A DNA stretch of 64,000 bases from Pseudoalteromonas spongiae UST010723-006 (GTDB lineage: Bacteria; Pseudomonadota; Gammaproteobacteria; Enterobacterales; Alteromonadaceae), in assembly GCF_000238255.3 (NCBI RefSeq), contig NZ_CP011040.1, forward strand, positions 558,001-622,000, in the 5' to 3' direction. Position numbers and translations under genes: made by a program. The notes below the pieces were generated by a model. The model was not told the DNA's origin and did not search any database. It worked only from the letters and a program-made list of their open reading frames with translations. Of this stretch, positions 34,727 to 45,500 are shown piece after piece; within the stretch, counting starts at the first letter, position 1; each line of letters opens with the position of its first letter.

Positions 34727-35311
34727 ATGCGTATAACAATGATGTTAGTTATTTTACTCGCAAGCTTTACATTAAGCGCAGCGCAATGCCTTAGTGCCCC
34801 ACCGAGCAAAGTTGGTTTAGCAGATTTACCTGCGAATAATAAATTAACGCGCAGTCAAGAAGCGAGCTTGAATCGCTTGTTTAAAGACTTGAGCGGTTCG
34901 TGGGTTGGAAAAAGTGATGGGTTTTATTGTATTGGTGAAGAGCTTGCTAATGCGCGTAAGGTGGCCAAATCTCACAGACTGGAAATGGTTTTTACTAATG
35001 ATGACTCTATGGTTTTAAGCGCGAAAACCAAAGCCCAAGAGCGTGATGAATTTACACAACGGATCCAAAGTTTAACCTTATATGCAAATCAAGGTTACCT
35101 GCGGTTTGATCAAAATAACGAAGCTGGCGATATTTGGATAGAGGCACTGTCGTCTACTCATGTTAGTGTTTGGTCAGTTAGTCGAGCAGGTACTGTGTAT
35201 CATCTTATTAATCGCGTGTTAAAGCGCAGCCCAAGTGCGTTTACATTAACTTTGACAACATACAGCAACAACCGTTTGACGAGCCATTATGTCGCGCGTA
35301 TGTCTAATTAG
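34727..35311 (+). CDS. Secreted hypothetical protein
   Basis: 194 residues. Signal peptide MRITMMLVILLASFTLSAAQC, then a mature domain with WVGKSDGFYCIGEE, RLEMVFTNDDSMVLSAKTK, GYLRFDQNNEAGDIWIEALSSTHVSVWSVS and VYHLINRVLKRS. AAGGA lies eight bases before the ATG. I recognise no family; the beta-rich pattern suggests a lipocalin-like or calycin-like fold, a weak inference. It is divergent from the HypT-like regulator, so it could be a target of it. Confidence 0.6.
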   Translation: MRITMMLVILLASFTLSAAQCLSAPPSKVGLADLPANNKLTRSQEASLNRLFKDLSGSWVGKSDGFYCIGEELANARKVAKSHRLEMVFTNDDSMVLSAKTKAQERDEFTQRIQSLTLYANQGYLRFDQNNEAGDIWIEALSSTHVSVWSVSRAGTVYHLINRVLKRSPSAFTLTLTTYSNNRLTSHYVARMSN

Positions 35312-35346
35312 CTTGATGTTTAGCAGCAAAGCCAATTGAGTCGCGT

Positions 35347-35631
35347 TTAATTTACCGTAATCTTGGGCTTTGTTTTTGGGTAAATAATATTGCCTTTTTT
35401 ATCAAGCTGATACCATGCCACAGGACCATTTTCTTGGTTAGGGTATCTTTGTGTACAAATTAACCTTGTGTCGTTAACCTCAATTACCGCACCTAGGGTA
35501 TATTTTTTATCGTCATACCAACAGATTAAATGATTTACCTCAGCTTCTAGCCAAATATGCTTTTTTGGTGTTTGTGCTGTCGCTAACGAAGAGACAATCA
35601 ACATTGGAAGTACTAAAGCCAACACTCTCAT
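35347..35631 (-). CDS. DUF1496-like small periplasmic protein
   Basis: 94 residues with a signal peptide (MRVLALVLPMLIVSSLATAQ). The mature part (LICWYDDKKYTLGAVIEVNDTRLICTQRYPNQENGPVAWYQ) has the two cysteines and the GA...NGPxxW pattern of DUF1496 proteins, whose function is unknown. AAGGAAAC lies before the ATG. It faces the neighbouring plus-strand gene divergently. Confidence 0.65.
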   Translation of the reverse strand: MRVLALVLPMLIVSSLATAQTPKKHIWLEAEVNHLICWYDDKKYTLGAVIEVNDTRLICTQRYPNQENGPVAWYQLDKKGNIIYPKTKPKITVN

Positions 35632-35711
35632 TGTTGTTTCCTTATATTTGTGAATTTATTCATTCACTTCTAACCTTAAAGAGTTGCTAAGAGCAGAGTA
35701 GCGTAAATACC

Positions 35712-36578
35712 ATGTTATGTCGTTTTTTTGCTTTATTTTTATTATTTCTAAGTATACCTCTGCACAGTAAAGTGATAGATATCACGGTTGAAACCGATAT
35801 TTATTTCTATGCTAAGGACATTATTGGCAAAACGCCAATCTTAGATATTACAGATTATTCGGGTAAAAATGCCCAGCGCGATGTCGTTGAATTTATTCTT
35901 ATACAACAAGCGCTGCTATTAGGCGGTGCTGATATTCAATTTAACTTTATTTATGGCAATTACGATGCGCGTAATTTGAAGTTGCTAAACGAAGGCCTGT
36001 TACTGCTATCGTTTGATTCACTTTGGTTGAGTGCGACTGAGCGGTATAAGGATAATTTATATATTAGTGGGCCGCTCATTCGTAAAGGTGAGTACTACGC
36101 GGGTGTGTTTACATCTGAACAAAACGTTGCAAACTATAATGCAAAGACATTATCGCTTTCGGACATGACAATTGTCTCAAGTAAAGATTGGCATGTTGAT
36201 TGGGTCACCTTACAAAGTTTAAAACCTAAAAAGCTTGTGCATGAATCTGATTGGATCGTAATGGCTAAAATGGTTAGCCGAGGCTGGATTGATGGCATGT
36301 TAGCGCCGTTTAAAAAGCAGCATAACTTTTCTTACATTGGTCCCGACTATAAAATTTTTGCTATTCCCAATGTCAAAGTTGCGCTTAATGATAGTCGTCA
36401 CTTTGTCGTTTCTAAAAAACACCCTTTAGGACAGCAAACGTTTGAAGCGTTGCAGCGTGGGCTAAAAATACTGCGAGACCGAGGCCTAATTGAAAAAGCC
36501 TACCGAGAGGCAGGCTTTTTAAATGACGATGTAAAAGACTGGCGCACTATTAAAGTAGCTGATCCTTTATTCGACTAG
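35712..36578 (+). CDS. Periplasmic solute-binding-like protein (SBP family 3-like)
   Basis: 288 residues with a signal peptide (MLCRFFALFLLFLSIPLHS). The length and layout (VIDITVETDIYFYAKD start, LLNEGLLLLSFDSLWLSATERY, a mid-protein TIVSSKDWHVDWVTLQSL, DGMLAPFKKQHNF, and the tail RGLKILRDRGLIEKAYREAGF) match the bacterial periplasmic binding-protein fold seen in family 3. No ABC transporter genes are nearby, so it could be a stand-alone sensor or orphan receptor. Ligand unknown. Confidence 0.6.
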   Translation: MLCRFFALFLLFLSIPLHSKVIDITVETDIYFYAKDIIGKTPILDITDYSGKNAQRDVVEFILIQQALLLGGADIQFNFIYGNYDARNLKLLNEGLLLLSFDSLWLSATERYKDNLYISGPLIRKGEYYAGVFTSEQNVANYNAKTLSLSDMTIVSSKDWHVDWVTLQSLKPKKLVHESDWIVMAKMVSRGWIDGMLAPFKKQHNFSYIGPDYKIFAIPNVKVALNDSRHFVVSKKHPLGQQTFEALQRGLKILRDRGLIEKAYREAGFLNDDVKDWRTIKVADPLFD

Positions 36579-36584
36579 GGTAAC

Positions 36585-37211
36585 TTAGTTTGCATCAAGC
36601 TGGTTTTCAGGTGCGGCATCAATAAATGCTTGTATGCTGTTACAACGTTGATAAATCGCATTAATTTTTGGGAATTGTGCCATATCAAGGCCAAATCGTA
36701 ATGCATTAAATACTTGTGGCACTAAGCATACATCGGCAAGGCTCGGAGTATCGCCACAACAAAAATCCGTTGCACCAATTTGCTTTTCTAGTTTTTCAAA
36801 GCCAATTTGGATCCAATGTAAATACCAAGCAGTTTTTTGCTCTTCGGTTACATTGAGTTCACCGGTTAAATACTTTAATACGCGTAAATTATCGATTGGG
36901 TGAATGTCACAAGCAATTGCATAGGCAAAACTGCGTACTTGTGCTTTTTGCCAAGGATCATTCGGTAACAATGGCGTTTGTGGGTGAATTTCGTCAAGGT
37001 ACTCTAAAATCGCAAGCGATTGACCTAACTTACCTTTTTCGGTTTCCAGCGCAGGCAGTAAACCTTGTGGATTGACGTTTAGGTAATCGTTGCTTTGTTG
37101 TTCACTTTTTAGAAGATTTACCGGTACCATTTCGTGATCTAAAGCTTTTAAATTAAGCGCAATACGAACACGATAAGCAGCAGATGAGCGAAAATAAGTA
37201 TAAAGTTTCAT
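36585..37211 (-). CDS. maiA: Maleylacetoacetate isomerase
   Basis: 208 residues from the ATG at 37211, with AAAGGA about 8 bases upstream; an ATG 27 bases earlier lacks such a site. A zeta-class GST: MKLYTYFRSSAAYRVRIALNLK holds the SSxxYR active-site motif, then NVNPQGLLPALE and CCGDTPSLADVCLVPQV. It isomerises maleylacetoacetate to fumarylacetoacetate in tyrosine breakdown, using glutathione. It follows hmgA by about 100 bases, separated by a terminator-like hairpin. A fumarylacetoacetase gene is not in the window. Confidence 0.95.
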   Translation of the reverse strand: MKLYTYFRSSAAYRVRIALNLKALDHEMVPVNLLKSEQQSNDYLNVNPQGLLPALETEKGKLGQSLAILEYLDEIHPQTPLLPNDPWQKAQVRSFAYAIACDIHPIDNLRVLKYLTGELNVTEEQKTAWYLHWIQIGFEKLEKQIGATDFCCGDTPSLADVCLVPQVFNALRFGLDMAQFPKINAIYQRCNSIQAFIDAAPENQLDAN

Positions 37212-37239
37212 AAAATTAAGTCCTTTAAGCACGAACAAA

Positions 37240-37265
37240 AAAGAACGGCTGTCCGTTCTTTTTAC
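37240..37265. terminator. Terminator-like hairpin between hmgA and maiA
   Basis: Stem aaagaacgg (37240-37248) with ccgttcttt (37253-37261), T-run toward both sides. It sits in the ~100-base hmgA-maiA gap and could lower maiA read-through. Confidence 0.7.
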
Positions 37266-37310
37266 ACTAACTTTGTTAAGTATGTGATCAGCAATTTAAG
37301 TGAAAAGATA

Positions 37311-38606
37311 TTACTGACTAAAATATTTCTTAATGCCTTTCCAGCAATCTAGGTAATTCTGCTGACGCTCTTTACCTTCAAGTGCATACTTGGTTGGTGA
37401 AATAACGTAACGCGATTCAAACATAAATGCGAGCGTGTTTTCATAACGCTGTGGTTCAAGCTCTGCATTTGATGCTTTTTCAAAGACGTCTGCTTCAGGG
37501 CCATGTGGCGACATGCAGTTATGTAAGCTCATTCCACCAGGTACAAAACCGTGTTCTTTTGCATCGTATACACCTTCAATTAAGCCCATAAACTCACTCA
37601 TAATATTACGATGATAATAAGGTGGTCTGAAGGTATTTTCTGCAACCATCCAACGTGGTGGGAAGATCACAAAATCGACATTTGCAACGCCGGCAGTGCC
37701 TGAAGGCGAAGTTAATACGGTAAAAATTGATGGATCTGGGTGATCAAAACTTACCGTGTTCATTACGTTAAAACGCGAAAGATCGTACTTGTAAGGCGCA
37801 CTATTACCTGTCCAAGCAACAACATCAAGTGGCGAGTGACCGATATCGCAGCGGAACAAGTTGCCATTAAACTTAGCGACAAGTTCAAAGTCGCCTTCAA
37901 TATCTTCAAATGCGGCAACAGGATACTGGAAGTCACGCTCATTGGTATAACCATTTGCGCCTACTGGACCGCGCTCAGGCAGAATATAAGGATGACCGTA
38001 ATTTTCGCAAATATAACCACGCGCAGTAGCTTCAATTAGTTCAACCGAGAACTTAATGCCACGTGGAATTACGGCAATTTCCCCAGGTTTGATTGCAAGT
38101 TTACCGCATTCAGTATGAAGTACCAGAGCGCCGTGTTGTGGCACAAAGAGTAATTCACCATCGGCATTATAAAAGTAGCGACCATCCATTGAGCTATTTG
38201 CTACGTAAACATGAATACCAATACCTGTTTGACCATTGGCACTGCCATTTGCAGCCATGGTGATTAAGCCGTCGACAAAGTCAGTTTTTTCAGTTGGAAT
38301 ATCAATCGGGTTCCAGCGAAGCATAGTCGGAGGTGTTGGCACCTCAGTGATTGGTGCAGTGCGCAGTAAACCGTTGTCAAGCGGTGAATAATCGCCTTGT
38401 ACAACAGAAGGACGGATGCGATAAAACCAATTACGACGATTATCTGCACGCGGTGCTGTAAACGCTGTGGTGTTGTATTGTTCAGCGTATAAATCGTACT
38501 TTACTTTCTGCGGTGAAAACTGGCCGATAGGCAATGCACCCTCAAGGGCTTCTGTTTCAAACTCGTTACCAAAGCCGGTTAAATAGTCATATTCTGGAAA
38601 ACTCAT
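37311..38606 (-). CDS. hmgA: Homogentisate 1,2-dioxygenase
   Basis: 431 residues from the ATG at 38606, which has GGGAG five bases before it; a start at 38645 would add 13 residues out of line with the family. Typical HmgA features: [35 protein letters not shown], and the iron-site region [18 protein letters not shown] plus [12 protein letters not shown]. The cupin-fold enzyme opens the homogentisate ring to maleylacetoacetate using Fe(II) and oxygen. It is divergent from a MarR regulator across an 18-bp palindrome. Confidence 0.97.
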   Translation of the reverse strand: MSFPEYDYLTGFGNEFETEALEGALPIGQFSPQKVKYDLYAEQYNTTAFTAPRADNRRNWFYRIRPSVVQGDYSPLDNGLLRTAPITEVPTPPTMLRWNPIDIPTEKTDFVDGLITMAANGSANGQTGIGIHVYVANSSMDGRYFYNADGELLFVPQHGALVLHTECGKLAIKPGEIAVIPRGIKFSVELIEATARGYICENYGHPYILPERGPVGANGYTNERDFQYPVAAFEDIEGDFELVAKFNGNLFRCDIGHSPLDVVAWTGNSAPYKYDLSRFNVMNTVSFDHPDPSIFTVLTSPSGTAGVANVDFVIFPPRWMVAENTFRPPYYHRNIMSEFMGLIEGVYDAKEHGFVPGGMSLHNCMSPHGPEADVFEKASNAELEPQRYENTLAFMFESRYVISPTKYALEGKERQQNYLDCWKGIKKYFSQ

Positions 38607-38636
38607 AGTCACTCCCATTGTGATTTTTAACCAATA

Positions 38637-38654
38637 TAGTCTCACGTGAGACTA
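38637..38654. promoter_or_regulatory. 18-bp perfect palindrome, likely MarR operator
   Basis: TAGTCTCACGTGAGACTA lies 30 bases before the hmgA ATG and is a perfect dyad of 18 bases. MarR-type proteins bind sites of this size. The divergent MarR gene starts 176 bases away, so control of hmgA by this regulator is the simple reading. Confidence 0.75.
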
Positions 38655-38830
38655 AATGCAAGTGTACATTGAATGGTTTATAACGTTATTGCTCGTCTTA
38701 TGATATAGGGTAAACGGGCCAAGGGCATCTTGATTAAAAATGACTTAAGCGGTGTAGTGTGTTCTAGGCTTGCTTGTAAAACGCATAAGTTAGCGTCACA
38801 CTAGCTGAAAATTTCTAAAACAAACACATT

Positions 38831-39256
38831 ATGATAACTCTTGATTCGTTCTTACCATATCGCCTGGCGCGTCTTAGTAATGCACTCAGTAATAGTTTTG
38901 CAAAAGTATACGCCGATAAGTATGGATTAACAGTACCCCAATGGCGTGTGATTGCGCATTTAGCGCAGCAATCAAACTTAACCGCGAGAGATATCTGCGA
39001 TAGGGCAGAGCTTGATAAGTCCACCGCATCACGAGCGGTAAAGCAATTAATAGAAAAAGGCATTGTTGTGGGTATGCAAGACGAAAAAGATAAACGTGCA
39101 ACGGTGCTTGCCCTAACAAAAGCAGGTGAACAATTGTTTTTCCAATTAGCAAGTGATGCAAATAATTGGCAAAATGCATTATTTGATAAGTTAACACACG
39201 AAGAGCAAAGTACATTATTTACCATTATAAATAAGCTCGATGATGTGACCGATTAG
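38831..39256 (+). CDS. MarR-family transcriptional regulator
   Basis: 141 residues. Winged helix-turn-helix: RLARLSNALSNSFAKVYADKYGLTVPQWRVIAHLAQQSNLTARDICDRAELDKSTASRAVKQLIEKGIV, then KDKRATVLALTKAGEQLF. It is divergent from hmgA with the strong palindrome between, and resembles the HpdR/HmgR-type regulators of tyrosine breakdown in position. A homogentisate-pathway role is inferred from context. Confidence 0.9.
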   Translation: MITLDSFLPYRLARLSNALSNSFAKVYADKYGLTVPQWRVIAHLAQQSNLTARDICDRAELDKSTASRAVKQLIEKGIVVGMQDEKDKRATVLALTKAGEQLFFQLASDANNWQNALFDKLTHEEQSTLFTIINKLDDVTD

Positions 39257-39280
39257 TTTCGTAAGTTGCTTTAAAATCAA

Positions 39281-39310
39281 AAATGCCCAGCATGAGCTGG
39301 GCATTTTTAG
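39281..39310. terminator. Bidirectional terminator
   Basis: Perfect stem aaatgcccagc (39281-39291) with gctgggcattt (39296-39306), with A- and T-runs on both sides, between the convergent MarR and TonB-receptor genes. Confidence 0.88.
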
Positions 39311-39326
39311 TTAATAATACTTTGTA

Positions 39327-42300
39327 TTAGAAGTTGTAACGAACGCCTAAACGAATTTCCCAAAGTGATGGATTAACTTCTACACTGGTACCTGACGGAT
39401 TATGAAATTCCTCAAACACATATTGTCCTTGGTCATTTATATCCGCGGTGACAGCACGTTGGAATGCACTACCACGTTTCAATACACCCCAGTCATCATT
39501 TAGCATGTTGCCGATGTTTTTAACGATAAAGTAGGCTGAACCTGAGTGGCCATCGTTAAACCCAGGAAATTGCTGCTCAACTTTGAAATCAATAGTTGTC
39601 CACCAATCACCATCGATTTCATTTCTATCTTGTATTTCGCCGCGTTTTAATCCTTCAGAACTAACCCAAGCATTAAATGCTTCTAGGTCAAAGTCATCAC
39701 CATAAACGACGTTTGCATCATTGTTTTGCGGTACATACAAAAGCTGACGGTCCTCGTCATTAAACCCTAAACCACCGGTAGAAGACGAAAAAGTGTATGA
39801 ATACGGGTTAGTTTGGCTAACTTGACCAAATAGGTTGAATCGCGTTTCTAAGCCATCAATAAATTCATGCACATAGCCTGCGGAGAAGGTAAAACGATGT
39901 GGCACCTCGTAATTGGATGTAGAAACCCCCGGGTTTTCAGGGTCACTTACGGCTATTCGATGATAGTTTGAAAACGCCACAGAACTTGTCATTGGGTGCA
40001 CTTCTTTCGCAATGGTATATGCATAAGAAGCTGCAATATCAAAACCGTTATCAAACGATTTATTAAAAGCAAAAGAAAGTACATGGGAGTAACCGTCGCT
40101 GCCTTTGACATTTGTCAATAACAGATCGGATTCTCGAGGGTGGTTAACTCCTGAATACACTGGGCGTCCGTCCGGCGCAGTTCCCGTGATTTCATCAGCT
40201 AGGTTTCGGATCACAGCGGAATCTTGTTTATCGGTATACAGGTAATCTAAGTTAAAGATGTAGTTTGACTCTGTGATATAGGTACCACCTAAGGCAAACT
40301 TCCATTCCGACGGAATTTCAAAGTTTGGATCGGTTACATTAGTGCTATCATCGGCGCCACCTTGCGAAACCGCGTCATAAAGTTCAACTGGAATATCGTA
40401 ACCGGGGCGCCCTGAACCATTAAACGCTATTGCATCTGGTCCCAAAATTTGAAGGTTTTTCTTATCGACCTGAATATTACGAATCCCATCGTTTGAATAA
40501 CTGTTTGAAATCCAAACATTCGGGTTACCGCCAGAATATAAACCAAAGCCACCGCGTAGTTCTAATTGGTCGTTGTAAACCCAGTTAAAGCCAAAACGTG
40601 GTTGCAGCAAATCAACGCCATCTAAGTTTTGTTGATTTGAAAAACCGTAACGCTGTTCAAAATTCGCACTGTACTCTGGAACATCATCACTGGTATACAC
40701 ATCATAACGTAAACCAAACGTCAGTGTTAAATCGTAATCAATTAAGTCGTAGGTGTCTTGCGCATAAAATGTATTGAGCGCGTACTCAAATTCACCAGCA
40801 GCGTCTTTTGGGTTGTGACTTTGTGCGTTGCCGTAATATACGCGAGCAATACCGTTTTCAAAATCATCAATTGAACTAAAACGGTATTCGCCTTCATTAT
40901 GCTGGACAAACATATTAAAAACATCGAGTGACTCGCGTTCATAACCAAACGATATTTCATGGTTATCTAAAAAGTAAGTACCCGCCAGCTTTAGTGATAA
41001 GTTGTCGTATTTTAGTTTGTTTGCTTGTCGCGAGTCATCAGGGCCAATAAAAACATCGGCGTCAGGCGTTGATATACGCATTTCGCCAAAACCTGATGCC
41101 GCATCAATAGATATTTGACGATTATCTAACTTCGAATAGCCAATGCGTACTTCAGTTGAAAAGTCATCGGTCCAATCGGAATAAAGTGACGAAACGAAAG
41201 ATTGTAATTTGGCGCCGCGTTCATAAAAGTGATTTGATAAAGATAGGGCACTTGAGCCCGAATCTGATTCGCTTAGAGTATAACCATCATTATAGTTATA
41301 TACTAGGCTTGCACGGTGATCGTCGCTGATGTTCCAGTCTAATTTGACTAATAATTTTTCATCTTCAACCGGTAAACTTGGGATCATGCTACCAGGATCA
41401 TAACCGTAATTCGTTTTAGCAATTTGCGTAATGCGGTCAATCGTAGCTTGGCTTACTTTTCCATTTGCAAAGGGCGTGTAATCAAAAATTTGTGCGCCAT
41501 CAAGCTCTTCATAAGAGGTGAAGAAAAATAATTTATCTTTTATTAGTGGTAAACCAACATTAAAGCCATAACGTTTTTCGCTGTAGTCACCTGTGTCGAC
41601 GTGAGTTCCTTCAATTGAATCACCCTTTAATGCATCACTGGTGTAATCAAAAAATACGCTGCCGCTAACGTCATTATTACCTGATTTTGTAACCGCATTG
41701 ATGTTACATGACGTAAACCCGCCGTATTGCACATCAAACGGCGCGAGTTCAACTGCTACTTGGTCTATCGCATCAAAAGAAAAGGGCATGCGCTCAGTCG
41801 GATAACCGTTACTGTTCAAGCCAAAATTATCGTTCATACGTGCGCCATCAACAGTTAAACTGTTAAAACGTGGATTACCGCCAGCGCACTGAATCGCATC
41901 GCTTGCCGCCTCGTTTATATAGATCCTCGGATCGGTTCGAATAATGTCTTTAATATCGCGATTAATTGCAGGCTTACTTTGTAAATCATTTAAGGTGAAG
42001 TTACTTGCAGGCCCTGTACCGCCCGATTGCATTGAAAGAGGGCGACCAGTAACAAGTATTTGCTCCATTGCTGATGCTGATTGAAGCTGCACACTTAATG
42101 GGTATTCTTTACCTAATGTAAGATAAATATTTTCTACCATAGTGTCTTCAAACTCGTTTGAATCAACGATTACTTGATATGGGCCACCAACACGAAGGCC
42201 TTTTGCGCTAAATAAGCCTGCGTCGTTAACAGTTGCAGTTTTTACTGAACCAGAAGGTAAGTGGATAATCGTTATTTGTGTGCCAGTGGCAGGGTTACCG

Positions 42301-42419
42301 TTAGGCCCTACAATGTTACCTTTTAAAGACGATGACGTATCATTTGCATACACCAGTGTTGAACATAGACAGCTTGCGACTGCAAGTGGCAGTAGTTTTT
42401 TGTTGAAGAACGTGTTCAT
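39327..42419 (-). CDS. Oar-like TonB-dependent receptor (copy 1)
   Basis: 1030 residues. Signal peptide, then an N-terminal carboxypeptidase-regulatory-like domain (SSLKGNIVGPNGNPATGTQITIIHLPSGSVKTAT...), a plug domain from ~120 (EQILVTGRPLSMQSGGTGPASNFTL) and a long barrel ending in the aromatic VRYNF. This layout is that of Oar-type receptors, some of which import protease products or take part in surface traits. GGGAAAG precedes the ATG. It is a paralogue of the adjacent gene, sharing GLRVGGPY and NAVTKSG motifs. Confidence 0.92.
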   Translation of the reverse strand: MNTFFNKKLLPLAVASCLCSTLVYANDTSSSLKGNIVGPNGNPATGTQITIIHLPSGSVKTATVNDAGLFSAKGLRVGGPYQVIVDSNEFEDTMVENIYLTLGKEYPLSVQLQSASAMEQILVTGRPLSMQSGGTGPASNFTLNDLQSKPAINRDIKDIIRTDPRIYINEAASDAIQCAGGNPRFNSLTVDGARMNDNFGLNSNGYPTERMPFSFDAIDQVAVELAPFDVQYGGFTSCNINAVTKSGNNDVSGSVFFDYTSDALKGDSIEGTHVDTGDYSEKRYGFNVGLPLIKDKLFFFTSYEELDGAQIFDYTPFANGKVSQATIDRITQIAKTNYGYDPGSMIPSLPVEDEKLLVKLDWNISDDHRASLVYNYNDGYTLSESDSGSSALSLSNHFYERGAKLQSFVSSLYSDWTDDFSTEVRIGYSKLDNRQISIDAASGFGEMRISTPDADVFIGPDDSRQANKLKYDNLSLKLAGTYFLDNHEISFGYERESLDVFNMFVQHNEGEYRFSSIDDFENGIARVYYGNAQSHNPKDAAGEFEYALNTFYAQDTYDLIDYDLTLTFGLRYDVYTSDDVPEYSANFEQRYGFSNQQNLDGVDLLQPRFGFNWVYNDQLELRGGFGLYSGGNPNVWISNSYSNDGIRNIQVDKKNLQILGPDAIAFNGSGRPGYDIPVELYDAVSQGGADDSTNVTDPNFEIPSEWKFALGGTYITESNYIFNLDYLYTDKQDSAVIRNLADEITGTAPDGRPVYSGVNHPRESDLLLTNVKGSDGYSHVLSFAFNKSFDNGFDIAASYAYTIAKEVHPMTSSVAFSNYHRIAVSDPENPGVSTSNYEVPHRFTFSAGYVHEFIDGLETRFNLFGQVSQTNPYSYTFSSSTGGLGFNDEDRQLLYVPQNNDANVVYGDDFDLEAFNAWVSSEGLKRGEIQDRNEIDGDWWTTIDFKVEQQFPGFNDGHSGSAYFIVKNIGNMLNDDWGVLKRGSAFQRAVTADINDQGQYVFEEFHNPSGTSVEVNPSLWEIRLGVRYNF

Positions 42420-42540
42420 AGATCTTTCCCTTGATAGTAGTTTTAGTAAGCCTAAAACAGCATCATTAAGCTTTTATTAAAATTATTACTTTTTGGTTAC
42501 ACTGCAATAGTTTAGTCCAATTTATTTCAGTGTAAAAAAA

Positions 42541-42563
42541 AGCCCAGCAAATGCTGGGCTTTT
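42541..42563. terminator. Terminator between the two Oar-like genes
   Basis: Stem agcccagca (42541-42549) with tgctgggct (42552-42560), flanked by seven A and a T-run, well placed for the gene at 42584-45769. Confidence 0.88.
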
Positions 42564-42583
42564 ATTTTCAAGGGGTTTTTAGT

Positions 42584-45500
42584 TTAGAACTTGTAGCTTA
42601 CACCAATCTTAGCTTGCCACGCTGACGAGCCAATATCGATTGTGCTGTAGTTTAATGTGCTTGCGCCATCAAAACGTTTGTCAAGAATATAACGGCCTTG
42701 ATCATCTAAGCCACCAAAGTCATAAAGTGTTTGGTTCGGGTATGTTAGACGTTTTTCAACACCCCAATCGCTGTTAAGCAAGTTAGCGAAGTTATCAACC
42801 ATTAAGTAAACTTGCGCTTTGTGACCTTTTGCAAAACCAGGGATCTCTTGCTTAATGCTGATATCCATCTTAGTTACCCAAGGTTGGCTATCAGAGTTAC
42901 GGTCCATAATTGAACCTGAAGCACTTAAACCAGCTTTATTCATAAGCGCGCTTAATTCTTCCCAAGAAATACCAGACTCTTCCCAGTTTACATTTGGATC
43001 ATCAGCACCCGTTGGGATGTAAGCAAGGTATGCACTGTTTGAGTAGAAGTCGCGAGTATCACCTAAATCACTATCTTTATACATGCCCATTACCCAGCTG
43101 AAAGGGCGACCTGAGCGACGTTCAAAGAACATATCGAAACGTGTTTCGTAACCGTCAAAGAACTCACGCTTGTAGTTTAGGTTTAACTTAAAGCTATGCT
43201 CAATTTCGTAGTGACCGCGCGCAGCCATGTCCATGTTACGGCTCTTAACAATGTTATGCTTATAGTTACTTTGTGCACGAGATGAAGAACCTACGTGGTT
43301 TTCTTCGATATCTTGGTGCGTGTAACTCATGGTCATGCTTACACCGTTATCCCAGTTTTTCGCAAGTGACGTAACAAAGATAATTGAGCGACCATCGTCA
43401 TCAGCATTAGTCATCATAATGTCGAAGTTGTCAGCTTTGTCACCTTCGTAACGGCTTTCGTAAATTACACGTTCGCCATCAGCTGCTAAACCCACTTCTT
43501 TAAGTGCTGTGTTTTTCCAAACAGCTTCATTTTGTTTCTTCTCATACGCAAGTTCTGCTGACCAAATGTAGTCATCACCAAAACCTTCAATTGAGAAGTT
43601 GTAATCAAAGCCTAACTGTGCACGCCAGCTTGATGGCAGCTCAAAGTTAGGATCCGTGTAGTTAGTGCTACCCGCACCTGGCACTAGTGAATCTTGGATG
43701 GTCTGAGGTACTTCTGTAATATCTGCAGGGTTTTGCGAATAGTAATCAGCAATTGCACTGCTTGGTGCTGCTACAAAAGTAATACCATCGTTCTGGAATG
43801 GGTTGTTATACCAAACGTTAGGGATACCACCTTGGAAACGGCCTACACCACCTTTAACTGTCAAGTCGTCGCTCGCAAACCATTGGAAACCAATACGTGG
43901 AAGAATGATGTCTAAGCCATCAAGATTTTCTTGGTTGCTGAAACCATAAGTTTCTAAGAACGCTTCGTTAAGGCGTGGTTTATCATCAGAAGATAAACGC
44001 TCATAACGCACACCAGCAGTTAACTCAACGTCATCGTGTGGATAGAAAGTGTCTTCGATGTATAGTGCAATTTGGCTACGCGTTGCGTCATAGGCCGTGT
44101 CTTTTGAATCGTTTGTGTAGGCATTTGCATAGTCAAAATCGTAGCTACCACGGAAGTTACCAACTTCACGGTTTGCAAAACCATCAAAGCTATCAAATTC
44201 CCATGAACCTAAAGAGTTTGCTGCAAATAGGTTGTATAAACGTAAACGCTCGTACTTAGCACCAAATTTAATCTCATGGTCACCAAGAAGGTATGTACCA
44301 TCAAATGCAAGCGCAGTATTTTGGTTTTCTGCGTAGTTCGCATGACGGAATTGATCCATACCAAACTGGTAAGCAGGACCACGGAAATACTCTTCAACTA
44401 GTACGCTACCGATGTTTGAGTTAGTGTTGCTCTCAGTTGTTACATCTTTGTGGCTAATGCTGATCTCTGATGAGAAGTCATCGTTCCAATCTGAATAAAT
44501 CTTAGTTGCGAAGTTATTGAATGTATTAACATAAGTGTAGCGGTTTGATGCTAACATCACAGTGTCGCCACCATTACCGAAATTACGCTCATCTTGGTCG
44601 TCTTGCCACTGGTAAGTGAAGTCTAGACGGTGCGAGTCGTTAATATTCCAGGTGATTTTACTGATTAATGTATCGTTGGTATCTTCAGGATCGCCACCTA
44701 AAGAATCCGTCATACCATATTCTGTTTCTAAGATAGATAAGAAACGGTTGAAGTTTTCTTCAGTTGTGTTGTAAAGGTGAGTTGCACCTGAACCTTCAAA
44801 ACCGTAATCCATTTCTAACTCACTACGCCATGATGTGTAGTTTGCAAAGAAAAATAGTTTGTCTTTGATAATTGGACCACCAACACTGAAACCGTAACGT
44901 GCTTCAGTTTGAATTGGGTCTACTTTTTCGGTTTCGTACGTACGCTCGTCTTCACCTTTAATTTCAACTAGACGATCTACGTCACCAGCCATATCTGGTG
45001 TTGATGTTTCATAATAGCCAGAAAACTTAAACTCGTTTGTACCTGACTTAGTTACCGCGTTAATTGTACCGCCACCAAAGTTACCTTTAGATGCTGAGAA
45101 TGGTGCAAAGTCAACAGTAACCTGCTCAATAGCATCAAGTGATACTGGCGGCTGTTGTGATGGGTAACCACTGAAGTTTAGGCCGAAATCATCATTTTGT
45201 GAGATGCCATCAACGGTTAAAGCGTTAGTACGTGGGTTGTTACCAGCAATTGTTAATTCACCAGAACCAGTTACTGTCGCTAGTGGGTTAATACGCGCAA
45301 TATCTTTAATATCACGGTTGAAGCTTGGTGCATTTTCGATGATTTCTGCACCGAATGCACTGTTTGCTCCGCCAGCTTGTTGTGTATAGCTAACACCTGT
45401 TACTTGAATTGTTTCCATCGTTAATGGTTCAAGTTGCTCGCTAATACGGCTTGTTTGACCAAGGCTTAAGTAAATACGATCTTTAGTGATATCTTTATAC

